Shown: one piece after another, positions 8,241-17,236 of the stretch
Layout of the letters: each line of letters begins with the position of its first letter
Numbering within the stretch: position 1 is the first letter of the stretch
From: Rachicladosporium sp. CCFEE 5018
Lineage: Eukaryota > Ascomycota > Dothideomycetes > Cladosporiales > Cladosporiaceae
Reading direction: 5' to 3'
DNA length: 32,055 nt
Assembly (NCBI GenBank): GCA_002077045.2
Contig: KZ111209.1
Coordinates: 1-32,055, forward strand
Notes under the pieces: generated by a model
The model's input: only the letters and a program-made list of their open reading frames with translations
Told to the model about the DNA's origin: nothing
The model's database searches: none
Translations under genes and position numbers: made by a program

Positions 8241-11200
8241 ATGGAGATTTGTTCAGACGACGTGCTCGCAGAGGACCATTTGGCCCAAGGGGCTGAAGCT
8301 GAGGCTATACGCCGCCACCGAGGTCTTCGCAATGTCGACGACATGACAGATGCCCAGTTGCTGGACCTTCGGCTGACGAACAAGCGAGCAAACCAACGGG
8401 TTTTGGCTGGGTTAGATGACTTTGGAATCAGCCCGGGTTTCCTCCACCACTGCCAGGTCTGGTTTAACCGCTATCAAGACACGCTGGAAAGCACCTATCC
8501 CCGATCTGACCCACGCCACTCCGTCGAAACCGTACCGACTGCCGAGACTATCACCCTGATGCTTCGGGTGTGGGCAGTCAAGGCAAAATCGCATCAAGTC
8601 GGGCCCAATGGCGAACGCCTGCCGATTCTGCTCAGATATCTCAAATCCGGCTTGTTGGGTCTCTTCTACCGATTTCGGACTTTACACCCCTTGCTGAAAT
8701 TGACCAAGGCGGACGTGACGGCCATCAAGTCTACCTTCAGAGACCTCGTTCGTCAAAACCTTGTTAGGCTCGAGTCTGGCAAAGTACGACCTTCACTCCC
8801 GTTGATGTCCGCGATCGTGCTTGTTCGACGGTACCTTGTATCAGCACTCCTTGAGGGGGTGAGGTCGGTTGATGCTTTGCTTAACAACATCCTCCTGTTT
8901 GTAACGCTCTGCACAACCGGGGCCCGCGCAGGCGACATCACGAGTGCAGGTCGTGGAACTGCGCACATGTCATTCCGCGATGTGCAGCTTTGGTTAGATG
9001 GATCGAGTAGTCCTGCAACGTGGGCGAGCGTCCGGGGCAGACTCACCATAAAATGGTACAAAGGAAACAGGTCTGTTTGTACCTTCGCCTGGCCGGTAGA
9101 TCTCGACTAACGCGGCTTTAGGCAACTTACACGGCCACCTCAGGTGCACGATCTCTCTACTCTCTCGCTACAGGCTCCCATGGACGCACTCGTTTGGCTC
9201 ATTGTTTACCTGAGACGTGTCGGTATGCTCAAGGGTTCCACGTCAGAGATGCTGGCTATCGCCTCGAAGCGTCCGGACCGGCGTATTGTGCTCGAGCCAC
9301 CGGTGGGACGGTCTTTAGACGACCCATTGTTTGTGCATGTAGAGCCGGCTGGGTCGTATCATACACCGTCACCGCCAGCCGCAACTGGTGACAGTGTCAG
9401 ACGCGCAATCAACACTTTAGCCGTCAAAGGTGGGGCGTTGACTCGACCTGGCGCTCACTCGCTCCGACGGGGACTTGCTAGAGATGTCTCTAAGCTGGCT
9501 GCCAGTGAGCTTAGCACAGGTGCTGGACCTCATGTTGCCACCATACTGGGTCATAGTGACAAATCCACGCGGGAAAAGCTTGGAGATCACTACGCCGGAG
9601 CAAGCATTGAGAACCTCATGAATATTCGCGCTGGGAAGCTTCCTGACAACGTCGCGCCGCCGAGCGCAACAACCACGAGTCTCCGATACCCCGTTGGCCC
9701 AAGCTTACCATTTCCCATCCGGTCTGAGGCGCCGGACCGCTTGGCAGAGCAGAATCGGAAGCTATTGCGAGACAAACTCCTCAGCCTTCCAGCATGGCAG
9801 CATAAAGAGCATTCCGGAGACTCCAAACAGCACAGATACCAGCTCAACATGGAGATCGATCGCATCGAAGCTGCCGCCCACGCAAATGGGGTCCCCTTGC
9901 TTCTATATTTTGAGTCAAGCGTTTTGGGAACAGAAATCAACTCGATGGACGTACAAATTTCCGACGCAACAGTAGCCGAGACTGACGGCGTCGATGATGA
10001 GTTCCTCGAACAGCATAACATCGGCACAGGCGTGGAGTTATCACGAGCTGCACATGCGGATGTTGACCTGGCCATGGACATCGCGGTCAACGAGCTCGGG
10101 GCAGGTCAAGCGATCAACTTCAAATCGGTGCAACAGATGATGCTGTATGAGGGCGACGGAAAACCTGTTCCACAAGACGTCCTGAGTTTCAGCGGGGACC
10201 AACTCGCGGACTATTTTGCTGCGTACAACGTCATTCACGAGCCTGTGGACTGGGCTGCCTCAGCTAAACGACCTCTCATCGAGCAACATCTTTCGTCGAG
10301 ACACAACGGCTTTGGTCGAGATGATCTGACCTTTTTCCGAGCGTTTTGCCAACAAGGCTGTGGTCAACAGGGTCTCAGAGTGGATGATGTGATCCCTGAG
10401 CTCCACAACTGCCCCAAAAAGGCTAAGACTGTATCAGACGAACCGATCTGGCCGACGTCAGTTGCTGTGGACGCCTCGCGGCTAGAGACTGCCGCTATGC
10501 CTCGCATCCCGTCGAAGAGAGAACTATCCACTTTCGACTCGCCACAACAGAGTCCCGTCAACAGTCCGGCCCTTCGTGTGGACTCATTAGGGAAGCTGCC
10601 CCAGCGCCCTGTCGACTTCCGGCGCGCACAATCTTTCTCCTGGGGAGTTGTAAAACAGACGCCCGTTGCACCAAATCTCGGGGAGTCAGCATCTTCCAGT
10701 CAAAATGTGATTGGGCAGAGCTACGTTATACGAGATCCTGCTGGTCAAGAAGCTGCCGAGCACATCGCACCAGTCGGCACAGCTGAGTTCCAGCCGCGGA
10801 CAGTATGGCCTGTGCCTCCAGGATGGCCGCGTCCCAGCAGATGCCTGCTCCATGCAACGACTGGCTGCAACTTCTCGTGGTCAGAGAAGTCCCAGTTCGT
10901 CAGACATGCGACGTCGAAAGTCCATAGGCTGACAAGAGCGGATGTGGATACGATGGTGGCGAATGCCTACAACGCATTCATTGCTGACCCGCACAGTGCA
11001 ACCCCGCTGACCGCCGTAGCTGCAATACCCGTTCGTCGAACACTACCCAGGGTTCACGCTGCCTACTGGGCGGAAATGCCGTGTCCAATAACAGGGTGTG
11101 GCAGCAAATTGAAAGGACCAACGTTGAAGGGTATACTCAAACATCTGCAGGCTGAGAGGCCGCGCGGTAAACACGCGTTATCCGAGGCGCAGGCCCTGAA

Positions 11201-11252
11201 GGCCGTTGAGGAAATGTTCACCAGTTTCGGACAGACTGACGACACTGCATGA
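8241..11252 (+). CDS. Tyrosine recombinase with C-terminal zinc fingers (Crypton/captain-like transposase)
   Basis: Probable transposase/integrase of a fungal YR mobile element. Two open frames (ending 9110 and starting 9144) join through a 48-nt phase-0 intron, 9096-9143, with GTAGAT donor, GACTAAC branch and CTCAG acceptor, giving 987 residues. The chosen ATG (8241) has a purine at -3 and G at +4; the frame is open upstream to 8118 without an ATG, so an earlier exon is possible. Catalytic landmarks are TGARAGDI (Arg about 229), a hairpin Lys in IKWYKGNR (271-274), HSLRRG (His390, Arg393), ILGHSD (His422) and GDHYAG (Tyr435), the full R-K-HxxR-H-Y set. Two C2H2-like fingers follow at about 852-879 (C-x7-C-x12-H-x6-H) and 932-962. 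It resembles fungal DUF3435 captains in TGxRxGDI and LRRG, but the family (Crypton or Starship captain) needs a profile search. It looks intact. Confidence 0.85.
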
Positions 11253-11888
11253 TGAGGGATGGACGCTGCAAACGGAATGACTCACCGAGCAAGGGGATAT
11301 GCTTTGGACGAGAAAGCCATTTCGATCGGCGGGAGCACTCGACTACTTTGCCGGAGCAGCACGCGATGAGTATCACAACATGAATGGTAGTATTCTCGTA
11401 TAGTCTTAATTTGAGTCATATGGAGTTTCCCCGTTGTCAAGAATCCGTCACTTGTGTCTTCATGGATCGCTCACTCGTTACTGACGATAAAGGTCCATGA
11501 CTGCGAGTTGCAGCGGCGTCTCTAGTCGTTTGGATTACGTCTTCGGTTTGGACAACAGGCGGTAGTTCATTCTAGACACCTCCAACTTACTGTGATCGGC
11601 GAGAGGCGCACTACGGTAGATCGCCTGTCTGGGACTCCATCACCTCCGCCCCTCACCCCGAAGCTGCTACCGCTCGATATAACAGACTTAGCGCGGAAGC
11701 TTTGGTATCTCATTCACGCCAAACTTAGGGCAACACAAGGTCCCGCCGCTTTTGTCCACTGCTATTGTCACAACTACACAAAACGTCATTGTCGCCACGG
11801 GCTTGTCCGTCGGTCACGTGCACAAACAAAGTCCGCTGCCATTTGGCCCCACCTATTGTCATACCACCTGTTCCACCCAACCTTCAAC
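11253..11888. other. Spacer between the two element genes
   Basis: About 640 bp between the recombinase stop and the next likely ATG. It probably holds the recombinase 3' UTR and the promoter and leader of the second gene. The frame of the second gene is open back to about 11592, but the translation there looks like non-coding sequence. No repeat or RNA gene was seen. Confidence 0.4.
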
Positions 11889-14570
11889 ATGGATGAGAAG
11901 GCATTTACACACACGCAACGTAAAGCGCTCACGGAGGCCGAGTTTGCTATTCCGACAAACCTACCGGTTGACTTCACCACGACCACCCCTTCTCTTCCAC
12001 GGGCCGCACCTTACGGCAACGACGCCGTTGTCGCATTAACCTGCGCCAACCTCACAAAGTCCATCGACCCCGGAGGCTTCGTTGACGCGTTCAAGGCGCT
12101 CACTAGCGGCAGCGCCAGTATTGACGCCGCGAAGCAGCTCGAGGGAAAGATTTGGGGAAAACTGTTTGCGGACAAAGAGCCGAAGGAAGCACTCTTTGGC
12201 CTCAAGCCTGCGCTAAAGCTGGTCGGCTTCGAAATCTTGGGCCGTTATCTTTACCTCGCTCTGTGTGACAACGACCTTGACACCCTCACTTTGCCAGCTA
12301 CGAGAAAGAAGGGCAGCACCAATCACCTCGCGAAGGGTCAAACGTTCACATCACTGGAGGATCTGGACTTCACCGAACTCATTGAACAATACCCAGTCAC
12401 ACTCTGTGACGGAAATCGGGTTCAGATCGACGCGTTCCCCGAGGGGACACAGACATTAACTCCCACAACACGCCTCAATCAAGACACATCCTTGTTTCTC
12501 TCGACCTCCTCCAACACGGAGACTACGGCTCAGCCACTTGGCACTAACAAGCCCGCCCTGGCAGGTGGATCTGAAGAGGTAAGGAGCGAAGCGTTGGGTG
12601 CTACATTCATCCCACCCCGCGTCCCTGTCGTACGATCGCCGAAAGGCGCATCTGCTGCGATCTCCACACGCACGTCACGGGGTTCCATCGACGCGGACGC
12701 CTCAGTGCAGGATATCGTCGATCATTACAGCAACAGCACTCCAGCGAAGTTTCCGCGTTCGATCAAGGAAGAGCCGGTTGACGCCACGGGCTGGGTTGCA
12801 CGCACCGGCAAAGAAGCCATTGAGCAGGTTCACAGGACTACCGGCGTCGCTCCACCCCGCTTTGGCAGTCAGCAAGACGTCCTCGACCGCCCACCATCGC
12901 GTGGTCTGTCCGCCGGTCAAGCAGAACAGGACGCTGCCAGGAGCACGAATACCCGTTGGCACTCTCGCCTGATCCAAGTGGAGCTGTGGCATCCGCTTGC
13001 CTTCTTCGTAGGTGAAGGCATTGTCCTCGCTGGCGAGAATCTCTACAGAAGTCTCGCACGGATATTGCACCGCGAAGGTGGTGATATTGGCCCAGCAGAA
13101 TTCACTCACCTACTCAAAGCGCATCAACGCCAGGACATCCCCTGTCCAGATCGCCGTATAGAACTCTCCATCTTCCGTCGTTGGGGAGCTGGTTGGCGTT
13201 GCCCAGTCCAGTACGTGAGCGACGAGGCAGCGATCACTGCCCAGTGCGAAAGGATCGCACTCAACGAGCGAGGTCAATTGTATACAGTGAACAGGCTTGC
13301 CAACCTACACGGTGACATCAATCGCTTTGGCGACATTATCAACCATCTTTGCTGCATCTTCACCTACGGCCGGTTTGACTCGGCCCTCGCCATCCTGAAA
13401 ATTGGCAGCGCATCGACCTACGCCCCGGTCATCTACTGGGCCATCGGCCTTGCGGTTCGCGACAAAGTCGAGCCACTCGATTTCGAGTTCGTCGAGACAA
13501 CAGCCCGGCTTAACCGCCGCAACGTGGAAGACGCTGCGGTTGAGGGCAACTACCTCATATCCCCCGACCGCTTCGACGAGTCCACGGCCGCGCGTATCTC
13601 GGCAATTATTGCGGGATCGGAGCTCGTTGATCTCGCCGACGACGACAACTCTCAAGGCGTTCTGTTCGCGCAATTTGACACTTTCGATCGTTCGAAAGAC
13701 CTCATCAAGTGTCCACCTAAGCTCATCAATCTCCCTGATTCGCCATCTGCCCTAACGACCACCGAAATGGGCAAAACAAAGTTTGTGTACGAACCGGAGA
13801 AGGGTCTGAAGGCAGACGGCAGTGGAGTGCTCACGGAATACAAATTCTTCGCGCCACCCAAACACACCGGTCGCACTGCGCCGATGCTGCGCGGAGACGG
13901 CTTCGCCTATCACACTGCATATGACCACACCCGGCCAACTGGTCGCAAGCTACCTTCCCTGGCCCATCGCGCCAAGCCCGACGGCGTCGTGACAGGCGGC
14001 TTCTACCTGTACAACTGTCTCCACTCGCCGTTTAGCAAAACCAACCTGCCTCCGCTAGGCGTCAAACTCACTGACAAGGATCTCTGTGAGATTCTTCGCC
14101 TTGTTCACGTAACAAAGGCGATACCAAAGGAGAGTGCGGCGAAATGGTGGCCTGCAGATATCGGTACTAACGCTGTCCCGATCACGCAGCGCATCTCGGC
14201 AGGCCCGCCGGCCATCGAATGTGATCCGGACGATGATTACAAGCCGAAGTACGTCGAATTCAAGGGCTGCTTTGCCTTCATCGGCGGAGGTCATTCAGCT
14301 CGCCTGCTTAGCAACTCAGAGTACTCGAAGCAATACTGGTACGAAGGACATCTGGAGCCTCCAGGCACCGCTACTCTTCACGAGAACCAGTGGCCTGGCC
14401 GTGGCGCTAATCAAATCTCCATCAGCGGAACAAAGCGGCGCGACGACCCGCTCTTCGGCTACGTCGAGGATATTCCCGTTGACTTCGCCCTTATTGAGTA
14501 CGAGTCTGACATTGACGTCGATCGCTGGAGCAAGTCAGCAGATCAGTATTTCCAGGCAGCTGTTGACTAG
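11889..14570 (+). CDS. Unknown element-associated protein, part before the in-frame TAG
   Basis: I do not recognise this protein. From the ATG at 11889 (MDEKAFTHTQRK) the frame encodes 893 residues and ends at TAG 14568-14570. The N-terminal third has a folded-looking segment (about 30-190), followed by a Ser/Thr/Pro-rich linker containing IKEEP, a possible sumoylation-type motif. A second folded region starts near LIQVELWHPLAFFVGEGIV and runs to the stop; it is rich in aromatic and Gly motifs such as CFAFIGGGHSARLL. I see no reverse transcriptase, DDE transposase or helicase motif. It lies 0.64 kb downstream of the recombinase on the same strand, which suggests one element. The same reading frame continues past the TAG for 412 codons, so this is probably the larger part of one roughly 1306-residue protein. 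Confidence 0.7.
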   Translation: MDEKAFTHTQRKALTEAEFAIPTNLPVDFTTTTPSLPRAAPYGNDAVVALTCANLTKSIDPGGFVDAFKALTSGSASIDAAKQLEGKIWGKLFADKEPKEALFGLKPALKLVGFEILGRYLYLALCDNDLDTLTLPATRKKGSTNHLAKGQTFTSLEDLDFTELIEQYPVTLCDGNRVQIDAFPEGTQTLTPTTRLNQDTSLFLSTSSNTETTAQPLGTNKPALAGGSEEVRSEALGATFIPPRVPVVRSPKGASAAISTRTSRGSIDADASVQDIVDHYSNSTPAKFPRSIKEEPVDATGWVARTGKEAIEQVHRTTGVAPPRFGSQQDVLDRPPSRGLSAGQAEQDAARSTNTRWHSRLIQVELWHPLAFFVGEGIVLAGENLYRSLARILHREGGDIGPAEFTHLLKAHQRQDIPCPDRRIELSIFRRWGAGWRCPVQYVSDEAAITAQCERIALNERGQLYTVNRLANLHGDINRFGDIINHLCCIFTYGRFDSALAILKIGSASTYAPVIYWAIGLAVRDKVEPLDFEFVETTARLNRRNVEDAAVEGNYLISPDRFDESTAARISAIIAGSELVDLADDDNSQGVLFAQFDTFDRSKDLIKCPPKLINLPDSPSALTTTEMGKTKFVYEPEKGLKADGSGVLTEYKFFAPPKHTGRTAPMLRGDGFAYHTAYDHTRPTGRKLPSLAHRAKPDGVVTGGFYLYNCLHSPFSKTNLPPLGVKLTDKDLCEILRLVHVTKAIPKESAAKWWPADIGTNAVPITQRISAGPPAIECDPDDDYKPKYVEFKGCFAFIGGGHSARLLSNSEYSKQYWYEGHLEPPGTATLHENQWPGRGANQISISGTKRRDDPLFGYVEDIPVDFALIEYESDIDVDRWSKSADQYFQAAVD

Positions 14571-15809
14571 GGATTTGTGTGCACGGAGCTTCAAGAGACG
14601 TACGCAAAGAAGGACAATTGGGGCGCTGTGCAGGGCGTCAGGCCAAAGGACGACATCTCGATCTACGGCGCAGACTTCGCCAAAGACTGTCATCGCTTCT
14701 GGTGCTTTCCTGATAAGGAGAGCGCAAGTGAGCATGTCGCTGACCCGGGCTACAAGCGACATACAGCTGCTTCACTCCCACTCACGGAGTGGTTGCCCGC
14801 ACCGGGTCCGAACACCGTGCCGCTTGCCTCGAATGACTATCTCGAGTTGTCGGATGGGGCCGAGGACTCAGAGTTAGTCGACGCAAAGCTGACGACGAGA
14901 AACGCCGGCAAGAGCAAGCACATGAGCAAGTTGCATCACGCGGGTCGCCTTGCTTCACTCCAGCTGGGTACGGCGGGGTTCTCGTTGGCCGAAGTCGCTG
15001 GTTTGGCGTTCGCTGCGACTGCTGAAAAAGTCGAGCAAGAAGATATTAAAAATGAGATGCAGGTATACGGTGCTGGCTTGCTTCGTGGGGCTGGCCTGAT
15101 GAAGAAGACTGCGCTGCACTGTGTGAAGAAGCTCGATCAGTCTGCCTACGTTGCCGGCATTGACCTCAGCAGGCTCCCGGAGATCCATGGCATCAACGTG
15201 AAAGTGCTTCAACCCATCACCGACATCTCTCCTGTCGAGCTCACGAAGCATTTCGCCAAACAGCGGTTCCCGCCGAAGGCTACTGGCGCAAAAACCGCCA
15301 TGGTGAAAGATGTCATCGAAAAGCTGCTGACGCTAGAGGACCCCGAGGTTGACCCCAAGACCATGAAGAAGATTGAAGCTATCCAAGCGATTCTGGACGG
15401 CGGTTTCGTTCAAATCAGCTGTACCACCAGCAGCGACCCCCGCACCAAATACCCCAACCCCTTCCAACCACCCGTTGAGATCGATGACGACGATGACCTG
15501 ATCCGCCCCAAATCTTCCAAGGGTAACGGGAAGTTCAACATCTTCCAAACTCCCGTCAAGGGCCCTGCTCTCAAGGCCGCTACCTCCAAAGGCTCGGCCT
15601 CTGCCTCCCCAGCTCCACTCGCCATGCCGAACTTTGTTATGCGCAGCCCGTCCAGGCCAGCTGGCCCAGTCATCTCCACGCCGCCGAAGCGCAGTGGTCC
15701 GGTGGTCTCCACTCCAGCAAAGCGCAGAGGCTCAGGGCTATCCTCCGGCAAAGCAGCCAAGCGCACCAGAACGGCGGAGGACGAGGAGTCGGACGATAGT
15801 GAGCTCTAA
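14571..15809 (+). CDS. Unknown element-associated protein, part after the in-frame TAG
   Basis: Exactly in frame with the preceding unknown gene; only TAG 14568-14570 separates them. It encodes 412 codons with no internal ATG near its start, so it is more likely the C-terminal part of one protein than an independent gene. Visible parts: a segment at 15225-15327 reading ELTKHFAKQRFPPKATGAK and onward to MVKDVIEKLL, which fits the SAP-type DNA-binding helix-extended-helix pattern; a Pro/Ser-rich linker with an acidic DDDDD run; and a C-terminus of basic PPKR, PAKRR and AAKRTR clusters followed by an acidic EDEESDDSEL end. This suggests a nuclear DNA-associated protein. The function is unknown. 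It is a broken gene product if the stop is a nonsense mutation, and the true C-terminus if the stop is bypassed. Confidence 0.6.
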   Translation, partial: GFVCTELQETYAKKDNWGAVQGVRPKDDISIYGADFAKDCHRFWCFPDKESASEHVADPGYKRHTAASLPLTEWLPAPGPNTVPLASNDYLELSDGAEDSELVDAKLTTRNAGKSKHMSKLHHAGRLASLQLGTAGFSLAEVAGLAFAATAEKVEQEDIKNEMQVYGAGLLRGAGLMKKTALHCVKKLDQSAYVAGIDLSRLPEIHGINVKVLQPITDISPVELTKHFAKQRFPPKATGAKTAMVKDVIEKLLTLEDPEVDPKTMKKIEAIQAILDGGFVQISCTTSSDPRTKYPNPFQPPVEIDDDDDLIRPKSSKGNGKFNIFQTPVKGPALKAATSKGSASASPAPLAMPNFVMRSPSRPAGPVISTPPKRSGPVVSTPAKRRGSGLSSGKAAKRTRTAEDEESDDSEL

Positions 15810-15953
15810 GGGTTCCGTTACAACGGACTGCCCACCGAGCCTTCCGCTAGCTCGGATGAAGTGGTTTGATCCTGCTGTCTCTTTGGGGTCAAATGGCTAT
15901 TTGAACTAGCTCTTGGGCAATAGCAGCCCGTTGGAACCCAGTTGCTGTAACGG
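15810..15953. repeat. Nested inverted repeats after the unknown gene
   Basis: Immediately after the stop codon, GGGTTCC (15810-15816) is inverted as GGAACCC (15933-15939), and CCGTTACA (15815-15822) is inverted as TGTAACGG (15946-15953). They may form a 3' UTR structure or part of the element end. The arms are short. Confidence 0.35.
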
Positions 15954-17236
15954 TGGCGCAAGAGAGCCAGTTGTCCTGGAGGCCGGTTGGGTCAATCGGT
16001 CACGAGGTAGGAGCAGGACAGGTTGACGAGACTGGCTCAGTCACAGCAGAGCAGGTACTGTTGCAGCGATAGACTGTACAGACGTTAGGTCAGTATGCCG
16101 AGTAGTCTGTAGACATGTACCCTGTTCTGCACTGTTACTGGCCGTGTCGAAGCGAATTCGATACCATATGAGCCGTATCCCTAATTCTACGCAATACCCG
16201 TTGCTGCCAGTTCTCTGGGAATCAGTTGATGCGATGTTGCGCTAACATAATCACAGGTAAGAGCCGTGTCAAATTGCACGCAACGGCCTTTCTCGCGCGG
16301 ACTGACAAACGAACTCCCAACTGACACAACCCGTTAGAAGAATTACCGTATGTATCACTGTGAATAGCATGCACTAGGGTGAGCATTATTTCTCTCTGCA
16401 GCAGCTAATTAGTGACCTTTGGTGTACACTACACTGACCAGCATCTTCTCAGTACAGTAAATGAAGTCTCCACATTGAGTAGCCCCGCCAGCTTACCCCT
16501 GCAAACCGCAAACGTCAAACTCCCACACCCACGACTCATCCAATGTTTCACAACATATAGGCAGAAGCGGCTGCAAACCTGCAAGCGCAAAATATATGAA
16601 GAGCCACCCGCGCATCGCTCCTAGCATGGGAAAACGCAGTCACTCTTTTGCGGGTCCTCTAGCAATATGCCATCATCGACTGGGTGAGACTGCAAACAAG
16701 GACTCCGGCTAAAGCTTGGATGTGCTCGACATCGGCTTCTACCACATCTGGTCCGGAGTCAGATGCGACATGCACGATCTGGAGATGGGCGAGCTGGCGA
16801 TCGAAGGAGTGTTACAGATATGCTACGACAATGAGGCACAAAGCCGGGTATATCGCATATCCAACCCAATTTCCGGAACGTCCAATACAAATGCTGCCAC
16901 ACCGCTCCCTTACGATTGTGTGCTCAACGGCCCTTCTTGCGACTTTCGAGTCTGGAGTGAGGTAGGTTTCCAACTGCCGGCTCCGACGCGGCGTCGTGCC
17001 GATGACATATCAGTCTAGGCTCTGCGCCGCCATGAGCTGTCTGGCAGTAAGGCAGATGGCAGATGGCAGATGGGAGCTTTACTCAAGCCGTATCACACGG
17101 TATTTGCCTGACCGACATGGGGAGCTTCCCGTGTCTGTGTCCCGCCCAGTGGATATGAGAAATCAGCCTGCGCGCCATTGCGAGCTCGCTGGACAGCTTC
17201 GCAGCTCTAAACTCGGCGTGCCATCGAACAGCACAC
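15954..17236. other. Intergenic region holding the probable right end of the element
   Basis: About 1.3 kb before the 3' end of the CLIP-like gene. The right boundary of the mobile element should lie here, but I found no clear terminal repeat matching the left side. It includes an acceptor-donor motif (ACAG/GTAAGA near 16257), a perfect triple 7-bp repeat (17051-17071) and a 100-codon open frame at 16716-17018 with no family resemblance. Confidence 0.4.
17051..17071. repeat. Triple 7-bp tandem repeat (GGCAGAT)
   Basis: Three perfect consecutive copies of GGCAGAT, in non-coding sequence downstream of the CLIP-like gene's stop codon. A minor microsatellite-like tract. Confidence 0.8.

Noticed and set aside
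14498..14570. Possible 73-nt intron ending at the TAG of the split unknown gene
   Set aside because: The AG of TAG could serve as acceptor and GTACGA as donor, but the join would shift the frame away from the downstream 412 codons.
16716..17018. 100-codon plus-strand frame right of the element
   Set aside because: No family resemblance; it overlaps other short frames; no evidence that it belongs to the element.
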